Assembly: GCF_026153515.1 (NCBI RefSeq) | Contig: NZ_CP110644.1 | Location: 718,501-782,500, forward strand | Reading direction: 5' to 3' | From: Pseudomonas sp. KU26590 | GTDB taxonomy: Bacteria > Pseudomonadota > Gammaproteobacteria > Pseudomonadales > Pseudomonadaceae | Length of the DNA: 64,000 nucleotides | Part shown: positions 1 through 11,331 of the stretch, piece after piece | Position numbering within the stretch: position 1 is the stretch's first letter | Layout of the letters: every line of letters starts with the position of its first letter | Program-made: the position numbers and the translations under genes | The notes under the pieces: generated by a model | What the model was told of the DNA's origin: nothing | The model's database searches: none | What the model saw: only the letters and a program-made list of their open reading frames with translations

Positions 1-50
1 TATGTCTGGAGATTTCAATCGGATTTCCTGATTCCTCAGAGCAACATTTT

Positions 51-76
51 GCGCTTTCTTTCGATAGATAAAGCGC
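51..76. promoter_or_regulatory. inverted repeat upstream of cytochrome b561 gene
   Basis: GCGCTTT (51-57) and AAAGCGC (70-76) form a 7-bp inverted repeat with a 12-nt gap, ending 34 bp before the cytochrome b561 start codon. It could be an operator or a short leader hairpin. No clear -35/-10 pair was recognised. The rest of 1-110 holds nothing I can name. Confidence 0.3.
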
Positions 77-110
77 TAGTCTCTCCCCCGGCACTCACAG
101 GATATTCAGC

Positions 111-662
111 ATGCAGCTACGCAACTCTTCTTCTCGCTATGGCTGGGTCAGCATCGTTTTGCATTGGGGGGTCGCGCTGACGGTGTTTGGCATGTTTGCG
201 CTAGGGTTGTGGATGGTAGGGCTGGGCTATTACGACACGTGGCGCAAGGCTGGCCCGGACCTGCACAAGAGCATCGGCATCACGCTGTTCCTGTTCATGC
301 TGATCCGGGTGATCTGGCGCTTTGTCAGCCCGCCGCCACCAGCGCCTGCCACGCACAGCCGGTTTGTGAAAACGGCTGCAAAGCTGGGGCACGCGTTTCT
401 GTACCTGGACCTGTTTTTGGTGATGTTCGCCGGTTACCTGATTTCCACCGCAGACGGTGTCGGGATTCCGGTGTTTGGATTGTTCGAAGTGCCTGCACTG
501 ATCAGCGGACTGCCAGACCAGGCAGACGTGGCGGGCACCGTGCACTTGTACCTGGCCTGGACCCTGGTGATATTCGCAGGACTCCACGGGCTGGCCGCTT
601 TGAAGCATCACTTCGTTGATCGTGATGCCACGCTTGTGCGTATGCTTGGCCGCAAGGCCTGA
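111..662 (+). CDS. cytochrome b561 family protein (YceJ-like)
   Basis: A 183-residue integral membrane protein with about four hydrophobic helices, the size of the prokaryotic diheme b561 family. These proteins take electrons from the quinone pool or a periplasmic donor. A histidine in the first helix (VLHWG, near residue 18), another in DLHKSIG (near 52) and a C-terminal LHGLAALKHH segment are the expected heme-ligand regions. The yceI-type gene starts 31 bp downstream, and the pair is common in proteobacteria, so co-transcription is likely. The family is clear; the physiological partner is unknown. Confidence 0.9.
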   Translation: MQLRNSSSRYGWVSIVLHWGVALTVFGMFALGLWMVGLGYYDTWRKAGPDLHKSIGITLFLFMLIRVIWRFVSPPPPAPATHSRFVKTAAKLGHAFLYLDLFLVMFAGYLISTADGVGIPVFGLFEVPALISGLPDQADVAGTVHLYLAWTLVIFAGLHGLAALKHHFVDRDATLVRMLGRKA

Positions 663-693
663 TACTCAATTCAACTAGAAAGGAAGATGACGT

Positions 694-1290
694 ATGTTGA
701 AAAAGACACTTGCTGCACTGGCTCTCGGTACCGCTTTGCTGACAGCCGGTCAGGCGATGGCTGCTGATTACACAATCGACAAGGAAGGCCAGCACGCCTT
801 CATCAACTTCAAGATCAGCCACCTGGGCTACAGCTTCATCTACGGCACGTTCAAGGACTGGACCGGCACGTTCAGCTTCGACGCCGCCAAGCCTGAAGAC
901 AGCAAGATCAGCATCGACCTCAAGACCGCCAGCGTCTTCACCAACCACGCTGAACGTGACAAGCACATCAGCAGCAAGGACTTCCTCGACGTCGCGACCT
1001 ATCCTGACGCCAAGTTCGTGTCCACCAAGGTCACCAACGTCGGCAAGAATGCTGACGGCAAGACCACTGCTGACGTGATCGGCGACCTGACCCTGCACGG
1101 CGTGACCAAGCCGGTCACCGTCAAGACGACTTTCCTGGGTGAAGGCAAGGATCCATGGGGCGGCTACCGTGCCGGCTTCGAGGGCACTACCTCGATCAAG
1201 CGTTCTGATTTCGGCAAGATGATGGACCTGGGTCCACAGTCTGACACCATGGACCTGATCATCTCGTTCGAAGGCGTCAAAGCCAAGTAA
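694..1290 (+). CDS. YceI family periplasmic lipid-binding protein
   Basis: 198 residues starting with a clean signal peptide that should be cut after AMA (about residues 1-23), followed by a YceI beta-barrel domain. YceI proteins bind polyisoprenoid or other long lipids in the periplasm. Typical family stretches are visible: an early [12 protein letters not shown], central [15 protein letters not shown], and late [12 protein letters not shown] and RSDFG motifs. A good ribosome site (aaggaag) precedes the ATG. It follows the b561 gene by 31 bp and is followed by a strong terminator at 1313-1338, so the two probably form a bicistronic unit. Confidence 0.93.
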   Translation: MLKKTLAALALGTALLTAGQAMAADYTIDKEGQHAFINFKISHLGYSFIYGTFKDWTGTFSFDAAKPEDSKISIDLKTASVFTNHAERDKHISSKDFLDVATYPDAKFVSTKVTNVGKNADGKTTADVIGDLTLHGVTKPVTVKTTFLGEGKDPWGGYRAGFEGTTSIKRSDFGKMMDLGPQSDTMDLIISFEGVKAK

Positions 1291-1312
1291 GACGCGTTGT
1301 TGTGGTGATAAA

Positions 1313-1338
1313 GCGCCGACCTTTGGGTCGGCGTTTTT
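1313..1338 (+). terminator. rho-independent terminator of the b561-yceI unit
   Basis: CGCCGAC (1314-1320) pairs with GTCGGCG (1327-1333) and is followed directly by a run of five T. It lies 23 bp after the yceI stop codon. Confidence 0.85.
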
Positions 1339-1344
1339 GTGTCA

Positions 1345-1438
1345 GTGGGACCGGCTTCAGCCGGGAAGAGGCCGGTGCATCCGCCATCACTTTTACAGTG
1401 AGACGATTGACGTCTTCCCGGCTAAAGCCAGTCCTACT
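1345..1438. repeat. REP doublet, 'accggcttcagccggga' type
   Basis: Two inverted copies of a short palindromic repeat (ACCGGCTTCAGCCGGGAAG, then its degenerate complement CTTCCCGGCTAAAGCCAGT) flank about 45 bp. The same doublet recurs at 15486-15580. This is the REPIN arrangement known from Pseudomonas intergenic DNA. Confidence 0.85.
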
Positions 1439-1461
1439 GGTGCAGGCGATCCAGGCAGAAA

Positions 1462-1494
1462 CTAAAACGCCCCGAACCAGTCGGGGCGTTTTAG
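1462..1494. terminator. bidirectional terminator downstream of rhlE
   Basis: A perfect 14-bp stem, CTAAAACGCCCCGA and TCGGGGCGTTTTAG, with a 5-nt loop. The A/T ends give a U-rich tail in both directions. It lies 24 bp beyond the stop codon of the minus-strand helicase gene. Confidence 0.9.
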
Positions 1495-1518
1495 TTGCTG
1501 CAGAACAACCGGCGCTGC

Positions 1519-3447
1519 TTAACCTTCGCGGTTGCGGGTCAGCAGGGCTGGTTTTTCACCGCGTGGGCGGCTAGGCAGCTGATCAAGTTGTTCAGCTGAA
1601 GGGAAACGATCGCCCTTGGACTCTTTGTGCATGATCTTCGGTGCTGGCTGACCGTCGCGAGGCCCGCGAACTGCTGGCTCCTGACGCGCTGGCTGCTGCT
1701 CTTCGCGAGCCGGACGACGGGCACGTGGCGACTCTTCGCGGCGAGCCTGACCGTCACGGCCGGAGCCGTTGCGAGGACCGCTGCGTTTGGCCGGCGCGGC
1801 GGCGGTGTCGGTGCTGGCGGGGGCGCCAGTGGCCGAACCGCTGCCTGAACCGCCGCGCGGACCGCTACGGCCTGGCGCCTGACCACGCGGTGCCGGTGCG
1901 GCGCCAGTGGCAGGAGCGCCCGGACGACGGCCGCGGCTCTGGGTCTTGTTCGGATAAGGGCTGACGTAGTCGGCGCGGTTGCCGAAGTTGTCCACTTCAT
2001 CATCCAGGAACTCGTCGGGTGCGCGATTCGCGCCCGCAGCCGCTGGCTGAGACTGGCGTGACTCGCTCGACGGGGTGCCCTGACGCGGCTTTTGCGGGCG
2101 TGCCGGACGTGCCGGGCGCTCGCCCGAGGGTGCTGCCGCTGCCGCTGCCGGCTTTTCCTTGCCCTTGTCTTTGCCTTTGTCCTTGCGACCGCCACCACCA
2201 CCGCCACCGTTCGGACCGTCGCCACGCGGGCCACGGGCATTGCGCGGGTTACGCACGTCCGGACGCTCGCGGACTTCCGGCTTCTCGGCTTCAACGGCCG
2301 TGATGTCGAAGCCCATCAGATCGCCGTCGGCAATCTTCTGCTTGGTCATGCGCTCGATGCTTTTCAGCAGTTTCTCTTCGTCTGGTGCAACCAGCGAGAT
2401 CGCCTCGCCGCTACGGCCTGCGCGACCGGTACGACCGATGCGGTGCACGTAGTCTTCGTCGACGTTAGGCAGCTCGAAGTTGACCACGTGGGGCAGCTGG
2501 TCGATGTCCAGGCCACGGGCAGCGATGTCGGTCGCGACCATGATGCGGACGGAGCCGGCCTTGAAATCGGCCAGCGCTTTGGTGCGCGCGTTCTGGCTCT
2601 TGTTGCCGTGGATCGCCACAGCGCTGAGGCCGTGTTTATCCAGGTATTCGGCCAGGCGGTTGGCACCGTGCTTGGTGCGGGTAAACACCAGCACCTGTTC
2701 CCACGCACCTTGGGTGATCAAGTGCGCCAGGAGCGAGCGTTTGTGGTTGGCCGGCAGACGGAAAACGCGTTGTTCGATGCGCTCGACCGTGGTGTTCGGC
2801 GGCGTGACTTCGATGCGTTCCGGGTTGTGCAGCAGTTTGCCAGCCAGCGCGGTGATGTCCTGCGAGAACGTTGCCGAGAACAGCAGGTTCTGACGCTTGG
2901 ACGGCAGGCGAGCGAGGACTTTCTTCACGTCGTGAACAAAGCCCATGTCGAGCATGCGGTCGGCTTCGTCCAGCACGAGGATTTCAACGTGGGACAGATC
3001 GACGCTGCCCTGACCGGCCAGGTCGAGCAAACGACCCGGGCAGGCAACCAGCACGTCAACGCCGCGCGCCATGGCCTGAACCTGCGGGTTCATGCCGACA
3101 CCGCCAAAGATGCAGGTACTGACGAACTTGAGGTTCTTGGCGTAGATCTTGAAGCTGTCGTGGACTTGAGCGGCCAGTTCACGAGTCGGGGTCAGGACCA
3201 GAACGCGCGGTTGGCGCGGGCCGTGACGCTGGGATTTGTCCGGATGACCGTTGGGAAACAACCGCTCCAGGATAGGGAGGGCGAAACCACCGGTTTTACC
3301 AGTACCTGTCTGGGCGGCGACCATCAGATCGCGGCCTTGCAACACGGCGGGAATGGCCCGCTGTTGCACTGGGGTAGGCTGGGTGTAGCCAGCAGCCTCG
3401 ATGGCGCTGACTAAAGCCTCGGAGAGACCGAGGGAAGCAAAGGACAT
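1519..3447 (-). CDS. rhlE: DEAD-box ATP-dependent RNA helicase, RhlE2 type
   Basis: A 642-residue cytoplasmic RNA helicase that unwinds RNA duplexes in RNA decay and ribosome work. All core motifs are visible: Q-motif around residues 3-28, AQTGTGKT (45-52), PTRELAAQ (87-94), DEAD (160-163), SAT (191-193), [10 protein letters not shown] and [10 protein letters not shown]. After about residue 380 comes a long basic, Arg/Gly/Pro/Ala-rich disordered tail of some 260 residues. That tail makes it longer than a minimal RhlE and matches the long RhlE2 paralogue of Pseudomonas, whose tail binds RNA and the degradosome. A 277-bp leader (3448-3724) separates it from the next minus-strand gene and holds no gene I support. 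Confidence 0.95.
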   Translation of the reverse strand: MSFASLGLSEALVSAIEAAGYTQPTPVQQRAIPAVLQGRDLMVAAQTGTGKTGGFALPILERLFPNGHPDKSQRHGPRQPRVLVLTPTRELAAQVHDSFKIYAKNLKFVSTCIFGGVGMNPQVQAMARGVDVLVACPGRLLDLAGQGSVDLSHVEILVLDEADRMLDMGFVHDVKKVLARLPSKRQNLLFSATFSQDITALAGKLLHNPERIEVTPPNTTVERIEQRVFRLPANHKRSLLAHLITQGAWEQVLVFTRTKHGANRLAEYLDKHGLSAVAIHGNKSQNARTKALADFKAGSVRIMVATDIAARGLDIDQLPHVVNFELPNVDEDYVHRIGRTGRAGRSGEAISLVAPDEEKLLKSIERMTKQKIADGDLMGFDITAVEAEKPEVRERPDVRNPRNARGPRGDGPNGGGGGGGRKDKGKDKGKEKPAAAAAAPSGERPARPARPQKPRQGTPSSESRQSQPAAAGANRAPDEFLDDEVDNFGNRADYVSPYPNKTQSRGRRPGAPATGAAPAPRGQAPGRSGPRGGSGSGSATGAPASTDTAAAPAKRSGPRNGSGRDGQARREESPRARRPAREEQQPARQEPAVRGPRDGQPAPKIMHKESKGDRFPSAEQLDQLPSRPRGEKPALLTRNREG

Positions 3448-3724
3448 GAGTAATCCTGTCTTGAGTTGGGGCCATAGAGGCCCAAATAGGGATGATCTTC
3501 CAGGCGCAGACTAAGGTTCTGCACGTAACGCGAATGCGCTCGACCCTGCTGCGGTCATCGCACAATCCTTGGAAGGCGCGATGGCGTCCGGTCCTGTGCA
3601 GGTCTGTAAGTTCAACTCGGGGCAGGGGCGCAAAAAGTGCGCAGCTGACGTGTTCGAGAAGTCTTCTGTGAGACCGTGCACCCGGGCGCAAGCCTGGCGG
3701 AGACGCCGGAGTATAACAGAGCAA

Positions 3725-4534
3725 TCACAACGCGCTGCTTTCCTGCTGCTCAACGGTTTTATCGACCCCAGTCCCCGATTCTGCAGGAATAGTCGTCGGC
3801 GTTTCGCCGGTGTACCGCTCCACCAGTTTGGCGTAGGCGGCTTCTTCCTTGAAACGCTTCAGTTCTGCGCTGAACCGTTGGGCCAGCAGGTCCATGCCGG
3901 CGTTGCGGCGTAGCGCCAGGTACTGCCCCCGATGATTGAGCACGACCGGCAATTGACTGACCTGGTCTTCCAGCTTGAGCCGCTTGATCATCTGCCGCCC
4001 CAGCAGGCGATCGGTCACCATCAAATCGATGCGGCCGCGAATCAGTTTGCCGAAGTTCGCTTCATGGCTCGGTGCAGGCTCCCGGATGAACGCTGTCGAG
4101 TTGTCGAACGCCGGGCTGTATCGATAACCCGGAGAGACGCCGACGGTCAGACCGTGCAAGTCTTCCATGCTATTGAAGGCATGCGGCCTGGCATTGGCCT
4201 GAAACAGCACCCAGTCGATGCTCGACAACGGTTCGTTCGGATACAACAGGTCAGCGCGCCCCTCGTCCCTGTTTATATCGAGAATGCCGTCAGCCTCGCC
4301 TTCACTGAGCATCATCAGGCAGCGCTTCCAGGGGAGAAACTGCCACTCGACGTCGATGCCCAGGCGCTCGAAGACGATCGCCGTGGTGTCGTAATCCAGC
4401 CCGGAGGCATGGTTGTCGTCCACGATGACGTAGGGGGACCAGGGTTCGGTGACGATCCGCAGTTTTTCGCCCAGCGCGCTGAAGCTCAGGCAGGCGAGGA
4501 GGGCTGCAGCGGATATTGGGAGGATGGACGGCAT
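3725..4534 (-). CDS. periplasmic amino-acid-type solute-binding protein
   Basis: 269 residues with a signal peptide (about 1-22, ending near SALG) and an extracellular solute-binding family 3 fold. This is shown by KLRIVTEPWSPYV, the GLDYDTTAIVFERLGIDVEW segment and the late VGVSPGYRYS and FGKLIRGRIDLMV motifs. No permease or ATPase gene is adjacent, so it is an orphan binding protein. It may act as a sensor or work with a distant transporter. The ligand cannot be told from sequence. It sits between rhlE and metF, as in other Pseudomonas. Confidence 0.85.
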   Translation of the reverse strand: MPSILPISAAALLACLSFSALGEKLRIVTEPWSPYVIVDDNHASGLDYDTTAIVFERLGIDVEWQFLPWKRCLMMLSEGEADGILDINRDEGRADLLYPNEPLSSIDWVLFQANARPHAFNSMEDLHGLTVGVSPGYRYSPAFDNSTAFIREPAPSHEANFGKLIRGRIDLMVTDRLLGRQMIKRLKLEDQVSQLPVVLNHRGQYLALRRNAGMDLLAQRFSAELKRFKEEAAYAKLVERYTGETPTTIPAESGTGVDKTVEQQESSAL

Positions 4535-4690
4535 GCGCGCGAGATTACGACGCTAGCTAACTAAATAGAAGCAGTGATTCTCAACAAAAACAGAAGGCAG
4601 GGCTCAACGACGGGGCTGGCAGGCCTCGTGGTGACGAAGCCTGCCGTTGCAACCGTTGTGAGGTTCAATCCGTTTGAATTGAAACCGTTA

Positions 4691-5536
4691 TCACGCGGAG
4701 AGCTTCAGATTATTCCAGACCGCCAGGCTCGGTTCGGCCTGATTCAGCGTGTAGAAATGCAGACCGGGGGCGCCGCCGTGCAGCAGTCGCTCGCACATTT
4801 CAGTGATGACCTGCTCGCCAAACGCCTGAATGCTTGCCGTGTCGTCGCCATACGCTTCCAGCTGCTTGCGCACCCAGCGCGGGATCTCCGCACCGCACGC
4901 GTCGGAAAAGCGCGCCAGTTTGCTGTAGTTGGTGATCGGCATGATGCCCGGTACGATCGGAATATCCACGCCCAGCTTCTGCACGCGCTCGACGAAGTGG
5001 AAGTAGCTGTCGGCGTTGAAGAAGTACTGAGTGATCGCACTGTTGGCGCCGGCGTTGGCCTTGCGCACGAAGTTTTTCAGATCGTCTTCGAAGTTGCGTG
5101 CCTGCGGGTGCATCTCCGGGTAGGCGGCGACTTCAATGTGGAAATGGTCGCCGGTTTCTTCACGGATGAAGCTCACCAGGTCGTTGGCATAACGCAGCTC
5201 ACCGCTGGCCATGCCCATGCCGGAGGGCAGGTCACCGCGCAGGGCAACGATACGTTTGATACCGGCTTGCTGGTACTGCGCCAGCAAGCTGCGCAGGTCG
5301 GCCTTGCTGTCACCGACACACGACAGGTGCGGTGCCGCCGGAACGTGTACTTCTTTTTCCAGCTGCAGCACGGTGTTGATCGTGCGGTCGCGCGTGGAAC
5401 CCCCGGCACCGTATGTGCAGGAGAAAAAACTGGGGTTGTAGCTGGCCAGCGTACGCGCCGTGGCAAGCAGTTTTTCATGACCAGCGTCGGTCTTCGTCGG
5501 GAAGAATTCGAAACTGTAGCTACGGTCTTGGGACAT
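4691..5536 (-). CDS. metF: 5,10-methylenetetrahydrofolate reductase
   Basis: 281 residues, the usual MetF length. It reduces 5,10-methylene-THF to 5-methyl-THF with FAD and NADH, supplying the methyl group for methionine synthesis. The N-terminal SFEFFPTKT motif, SCTYGAGGSTRDRT, the ALRGDLP motif and ITQYFFNAD are classic family signatures. I chose the ATG at 5536 because an AAGG site lies 8 nt upstream; an ATG two codons earlier is too close to it. The neighbour ahcY belongs to the same methyl cycle. A hairpin at about 4618-4645 after the stop lacks a U-tract and is not called a terminator. Confidence 0.96.
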   Translation of the reverse strand: MSQDRSYSFEFFPTKTDAGHEKLLATARTLASYNPSFFSCTYGAGGSTRDRTINTVLQLEKEVHVPAAPHLSCVGDSKADLRSLLAQYQQAGIKRIVALRGDLPSGMGMASGELRYANDLVSFIREETGDHFHIEVAAYPEMHPQARNFEDDLKNFVRKANAGANSAITQYFFNADSYFHFVERVQKLGVDIPIVPGIMPITNYSKLARFSDACGAEIPRWVRKQLEAYGDDTASIQAFGEQVITEMCERLLHGGAPGLHFYTLNQAEPSLAVWNNLKLSA

Positions 5537-5575
5537 GGTCATAACCTTGGAAGCTCAAAAGCCTGACGCGAACCC

Positions 5576-5664
5576 TGTAGGAGCCGGCTTGCTGGCGAAA
5601 ACGACAGTTTGGTCGACATCGAGGTGTCTGACCTGACGCTTTCGCCAGCAAGCCGGCTCCTACA
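5576..5664. repeat. REP doublet, 'gtaggagccggcttgctggcgaa' type
   Basis: Inverted pair TGTAGGAGCCGGCTTGCTGG and its complement around about 45 bp of unique DNA, between metF and ahcY. The same subtype occurs at 47551-47638. Confidence 0.9.
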
Positions 5665-5725
5665 AGTTGCGGCCGTTCATGCGGGGTCAGCGTGCCCTAA
5701 ATGACGAGCACGCCCCACAGACGTA

Positions 5726-7318
<1,593 letters not shown>

Positions 7319-7329
7319 TTATCTTTCTT

Positions 7330-7424
7330 TGAGCTGCAAGTGGCAAGCTGCAAGCGGCAAGCGGTAAACAACAGCGGACCTGCTTTTAACTTGCAGCTTC
7401 AGGCTTGAAGCTTGAAGCTGGCGC
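7330..7424. repeat. short direct repeats of the 'gcaagctgcaag / gcttgaagctt' type
   Basis: Between the ahcY leader and the thioesterase gene lie several copies of a GCAAG(C/T)-type unit (gtggcaagctgcaagcggcaag), then the complementary form CAGCTTCAGGCTTGAAGCTT. The block can fold into an imperfect long hairpin. It resembles the low-complexity intergenic repeats often seen in Pseudomonas. Confidence 0.55.
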
Positions 7425-7461
7425 ACATCCACCACCGCCTCCCAAACACCCTGGAGCCCCC

Positions 7462-7866
7462 ATGAACTTCCACACCCGCAAATGGGTAAAACCCGAAGAC
7501 CTCAACCCCAACGGCACGTTGTTCGGCGGCAGCCTGTTGCGCTGGATCGACGAAGAGGCGGCCATCTACGCCATTGTTCAGTTGGGCAATCAGCGCGTGG
7601 TGACCAAGTACATTTCCGAGATCAACTTCGTCAGCGCCTCGCGTCAGGGCGACATCATTGAGCTGGGCATTACGGCCACCGAGTTCGGGCGTACTTCCAT
7701 CACGCTGACCTGCCAGGTGCGCAACAAGATCACCCGCAAGAGCATTCTTACGGTCGAGAAGATGGTCTTCGTCAATCTGGGCGAAGACGGCTTGCCGGCA
7801 CCACACGGCAAGACCGAAATCACCTACGTGAAGGATCAGTTCAAAGAAGAGGCGATCGACGGCTGA
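7462..7866 (+). CDS. acyl-CoA thioesterase, hotdog fold (YciA-like)
   Basis: 134 residues from MNFHTRKW; a CTGGAG ribosome site precedes this ATG, so the 19 upstream in-frame codons are leader. The hotdog signature LNPNGTLFGGSLLRWIDEEAA carries the expected acidic catalytic residue on the helix. ISEINFVSASRQGDIIELG and GRTSITL follow as in cytosolic acyl-CoA hydrolases. It cleaves acyl-CoA esters to free acids and CoA; substrate length is unknown. No operon partner: its downstream neighbour is convergent. Confidence 0.9.
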   Translation: MNFHTRKWVKPEDLNPNGTLFGGSLLRWIDEEAAIYAIVQLGNQRVVTKYISEINFVSASRQGDIIELGITATEFGRTSITLTCQVRNKITRKSILTVEKMVFVNLGEDGLPAPHGKTEITYVKDQFKEEAIDG

Positions 7867-7920
7867 TACCGCAATGGCCCGCATCCTTGTATGGGGTTGC
7901 AGGCAAACATCTCAGCGCCA

Positions 7921-8982
7921 TCAAGGCCGGGCGGTTGCCTTCATGAACTCACCCAGCGGCTCGGCATAGAAACGGGCCATATTGGTCGTACCGTGCCCGC
8001 GGGTTTCAGCACTGGCAGGAATCAATACAAGACGTGCGTTTTTCAGCTGGGCGAGGGACTTCTGCATGGTCCCGGTCTCAGGTGGATTACGCTCGTCGTC
8101 TGCACTGTTGATTGCCAGCACCGGCGCTTTGATTGCCGAGAGCTTCGGCGCGGTGTCGTAGTCCGCCGATGACTGCCATTGGTAGATGAAGTCGTTGGCG
8201 TCCCCCGGCAAAGGCGCTGCCAGCCGTTCATCAACCAGTTTGTCTGCCAGAGCTCGTGTAGGCGCCAAGGCCTGATAAGCCAGGGTGCCGCCGCTGGTGC
8301 CGAAGCCAAACATCACATTGGCCAGACGAAGGGAGGGCGGCGGGCTGGTGTAATTCCCCTCGTTCCACGCCGGGTCCTGCTTGATGGATTCGATCAACAT
8401 GCGGCGCATGATCCAGTTGCGCGCCGACATCGCTGTGGGTTGCGAGGCCATCGGTACCAGAGCGTCCATCATGTCCGGCCATTTCTGGCCCCACATCCAG
8501 GTCTGCATGCCGCCCATGGAATTGCCCATGACCAGCCGCAAATGCTTGATGCCCATCCCTTCGGTCAGCAGGCGATACTGCGCCTCGACCATGTCGTCGT
8601 AGTTGTAGGCAGGAAACTTCATGCGCAAACCGTCAGACGGCTTGCTCGACTTGCCGACGCCGATGCCATCGGGGGCGATGATGTAGTACTTGCTGGCATC
8701 CAGAGGTCGGCCAGGGCCAAACAGCTCGCCCCCAAACTCCTTGCCTATCATGTCACTGGCGGGGCGATTGGTGCCGTGCAGATAGAGCACCGCCGGGTTC
8801 TTCGGATCGCCGACGGTCATGTAGCTCATCCGCAGGTTGTCCAGTTTTTCGCCGGTGTGGAAAGTGAAGTTGGGTGCTGTCCACACCCCTTCCACTGCTG
8901 CTGGAACGCTTGCCGCAAAGGCCATCCCCGTCTGCGCTACGATCAGCAGCGCAGTGCACAGGCCACGTTTGAATCCTCGCAT
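7921..8982 (-). CDS. secreted alpha/beta hydrolase, homoserine acetyltransferase-like fold
   Basis: 353 residues with a signal peptide (about 1-23, AFA end) and an alpha/beta hydrolase domain. Landmarks are the YLHGTNRPASD oxyanion region, the nucleophile elbow GNSMGGMQT (Ser in GNSMGG), an acidic residue in NSADDERNPPE and a late histidine in ETRGHGTTN. The domain resembles MetX-type acyltransferases, but a signal peptide argues for an extracytoplasmic esterase or hydrolase rather than methionine biosynthesis. GAGGAACT is a good ribosome site. Substrate unknown. Confidence 0.85.
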   Translation of the reverse strand: MRGFKRGLCTALLIVAQTGMAFAASVPAAVEGVWTAPNFTFHTGEKLDNLRMSYMTVGDPKNPAVLYLHGTNRPASDMIGKEFGGELFGPGRPLDASKYYIIAPDGIGVGKSSKPSDGLRMKFPAYNYDDMVEAQYRLLTEGMGIKHLRLVMGNSMGGMQTWMWGQKWPDMMDALVPMASQPTAMSARNWIMRRMLIESIKQDPAWNEGNYTSPPPSLRLANVMFGFGTSGGTLAYQALAPTRALADKLVDERLAAPLPGDANDFIYQWQSSADYDTAPKLSAIKAPVLAINSADDERNPPETGTMQKSLAQLKNARLVLIPASAETRGHGTTNMARFYAEPLGEFMKATARP

Positions 8983-9038
8983 GGTCAGTTCCTCTTTTTA
9001 TTTTTATGAGGTTTAGGTGTTGCCGAGGCCAACTGGAA

Positions 9039-9827
9039 TCAGCGCTTGAGGCCCTGCCAGTCACGCAGCCACTGCAGGCCTTCGCTGGTATCGCCTTTCG
9101 GGCGGTACTCGCAGCCGACCCATCCGGTGTAGCCCAGGCGGTCGATTTCTTCGAACAGCCACGGGTAATTCACTTCCCCCACGCTCGGCTCATGCCGGTC
9201 CGGCACACCCGCGATCTGGATGTGGCCGATGCCGGCGAAGTCGCGGCGCAGTTTGCTGGTGACGTCGCCCTCGACGATCTGGCAGTGATAGCAGTCGAAC
9301 TGCACCAACAGATTGTCGGCGCCGACCTCTTTAAGCACAGCCTGGCCCTGATCCTGACGATTGAGGAAAAAGCCCGGAATGTCCCGGGTGTTAATCGGCT
9401 CGATCAACACCGTCACCCCGACCTTGGCCGCTTGTTGCGCGGCGAAGCTCAGGTTTTCCAGATACACCGCGTGATGCTGCTGGCGCAGGTCTTCACTGGG
9501 CAGCAAGCCTGCCATGACGTGAATGCGGTCGTTGCCCAGCACCGCTGCGTAATCCAGCGCCTTCTGGACGCCGTCGCGAAATTCACTCTCCCGGCCCGGC
9601 AGCGAAGCAATGCCGCGCTCGCCCTTGGTGAAGTCGCCGGGCGGGGCGTTGAACAGCGCCTGGGTCAGGCCGAAGTCGTCCAGACGCAGCTTGATTTCCT
9701 CGGCCTTGAAGTCGTAGGGAAACAGGTACTCCACGCCCTTGAAGCCGTCACTCGCCGCAGCCGAGAAACGCGCCAGGAAGTCGTGTTGCGGATACATCAT
9801 GCTGAGGTTGGCAGCGAAGCGAGGCAT
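9039..9827 (-). CDS. otnI: 2-oxo-tetronate isomerase (hydroxypyruvate isomerase family)
   Basis: 262 residues of the xylose-isomerase-like TIM-barrel family, annotated as Hyi or OtnI. N-terminal [12 protein letters not shown], the metal-site stretch [13 protein letters not shown] and QFDCYHCQ are visible. In this operon the expected reaction is 2-oxo-tetronate to 3-oxo-tetronate. It is the last gene of the threonate operon, 22 bp after the gntP-type gene, with AGGAGA upstream of its ATG. Context favours OtnI over hydroxypyruvate isomerase. Confidence 0.88.
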   Translation of the reverse strand: MPRFAANLSMMYPQHDFLARFSAAASDGFKGVEYLFPYDFKAEEIKLRLDDFGLTQALFNAPPGDFTKGERGIASLPGRESEFRDGVQKALDYAAVLGNDRIHVMAGLLPSEDLRQQHHAVYLENLSFAAQQAAKVGVTVLIEPINTRDIPGFFLNRQDQGQAVLKEVGADNLLVQFDCYHCQIVEGDVTSKLRRDFAGIGHIQIAGVPDRHEPSVGEVNYPWLFEEIDRLGYTGWVGCEYRPKGDTSEGLQWLRDWQGLKR

Positions 9828-9849
9828 GGTTATCTCCTAGTTGAAGCCG

Positions 9850-11307
9850 TTAGACGAAAGGCCAGAGCAGCAGCGTCATCAAGAAACCGAGGGTGCCCAG
9901 AATGGTCACCAAGAAGGTCCAGGTGCGCAGGCCGTCGGCAACGTTGAGGCCCGCCAGTTTGGTGAACATCCAGTAACCGGCATCGTTGATGTGCGACATC
10001 GCCAGACCGCCACCGCCCATGGCCAGGCAGAGCAGGGCCATGTGGTTGGCGCTCAGGTTCAGCGTGGCGATCAGCGGGCTGAGAATGCCGGCCGTGGTCA
10101 CCAGCGCCACTGTGGTCGAGCCCTGTACGGCACGCAACAGCAGCGTCAGCAGAAAGCCCAGTGCGAGAACCGGCAGCCCGGTGTTGCGCAGCGCTTCGGA
10201 GACCACCGCGCCGATACCGGTATCCACCAGCACTTTGCCGAACACGCCGCCAGCACCTGCAATCAAAATCACCATCGCTACGCCGGGCAATGCCGAGCCC
10301 ACGACATCGGACACCTGGCTGCGACTCCAGCCACGGCGTGAACCCAGCAGCCAGGCGCACAGCAACGTGTCGATCAGCAAGGCTACCAGCGGCGCGCCGA
10401 GAACGGTCAGCACGCTGCGCAGCATTGAGTCGGCGGGCAGCAGGGTGGTCGCCAGCGTGCCCAGCAGGATCAGAATGATCGGCAGCAGAATCAGCGCGAT
10501 GATGATCCCTGCGCCCGGCGCCGGCGCTTTTGGCAGACGTGCCGCCAGGCTGCTGGCGTTTTCTTCCAGGCCCAGCACCTGGGCGTGTGCCGCTTCGGAG
10601 GTCGTTGAGTAATCATTGTTCGCCCACGCCACCAGATCCTGGTTGGTGATGTGCGGACCGTAGACTTCGCTCCGAATATCATCTGTCATCGGGTAGGTCT
10701 TGCGGGTGATGCGACCGGCAATCAGGTAGCCGATCAGGCACAACACAGCAACGATCGGCAGCCCGAACATCAACACGCGACCCAGGTCCGCGCCCAGCTG
10801 ACCGGCCGCTGCGACTGCGCCCGGGTGTGGCGGGAGGAAGGCGTGTACCGACAGCAGCGCGGCGCACATGGGCAGCGCGAAAATCAGCAGCGGTTTACGC
10901 GCGGCACGGGCGACGCCATAGGCCAGCGGCATGAGGATGATCACGCCCACTTCGAAGAACACCGGAATGCCGACCATGAAACCCGCGACGGTCAGGGCCA
11001 GCGGCGTGCGCCGGTTGCCGAAGCGGTTGATCAGCGTCTTGGCCAGCGCCTCGGCGCCGCCGGACAGTTCGATGATGCGGCCGATCATGGCGCCAAGGGC
11101 AATGATGATCGCGATGTGGCCGAGGGTTTTGCCCATGCCGCCTTCGATGGTCGCTACCAGATCGGCCGGTTTAACCCCGGCCACCAGCGCCACGATAATG
11201 CTGACCAGCATCAGCGCCACGAACGGTTGGAACTTGTATTTCAGGACCAGAAGCAGCAACAGCGCAATGCCGGCTCCGGCGACGATCATGAGGAATAGAG
11301 GAGTCAT
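9850..11307 (-). CDS. GntP family sugar-acid:H+ symporter, probable threonate importer
   Basis: 485 residues, strongly hydrophobic with about 12 membrane segments. GntP family features include the VPVFFEVGVIILMPL-like GIPVFFEVGVIILMPLAYG and HAFLPPHPGAVAAA motifs, and a C-terminal HINDAGYW. It imports a hydroxy-acid with protons. Lying within the otn/ltn operon it most likely carries threonate or a related tetronate. It is slightly longer than E. coli GntP because of a central loop with a charged, Ala-rich insertion (residues about 220-255). An 84-bp gap holding two hairpins separates it from otnC. Confidence 0.9.
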   Translation of the reverse strand: MTPLFLMIVAGAGIALLLLLVLKYKFQPFVALMLVSIIVALVAGVKPADLVATIEGGMGKTLGHIAIIIALGAMIGRIIELSGGAEALAKTLINRFGNRRTPLALTVAGFMVGIPVFFEVGVIILMPLAYGVARAARKPLLIFALPMCAALLSVHAFLPPHPGAVAAAGQLGADLGRVLMFGLPIVAVLCLIGYLIAGRITRKTYPMTDDIRSEVYGPHITNQDLVAWANNDYSTTSEAAHAQVLGLEENASSLAARLPKAPAPGAGIIIALILLPIILILLGTLATTLLPADSMLRSVLTVLGAPLVALLIDTLLCAWLLGSRRGWSRSQVSDVVGSALPGVAMVILIAGAGGVFGKVLVDTGIGAVVSEALRNTGLPVLALGFLLTLLLRAVQGSTTVALVTTAGILSPLIATLNLSANHMALLCLAMGGGGLAMSHINDAGYWMFTKLAGLNVADGLRTWTFLVTILGTLGFLMTLLLWPFV

Positions 11308-11331
11308 GTTGTGTCCCGTTGTTATTGTTTT

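Noticed and set aside
1302..1574. 90-codon plus-strand frame after yceI
   Set aside because: It runs through a terminator, a REP doublet and the rhlE terminator; composition is that of repeats.
4618..4645. Hairpin after metF as a rho-independent terminator
   Set aside because: The GGCAGGC/GCCTGCC stem has no T-run after it on the gene's strand.
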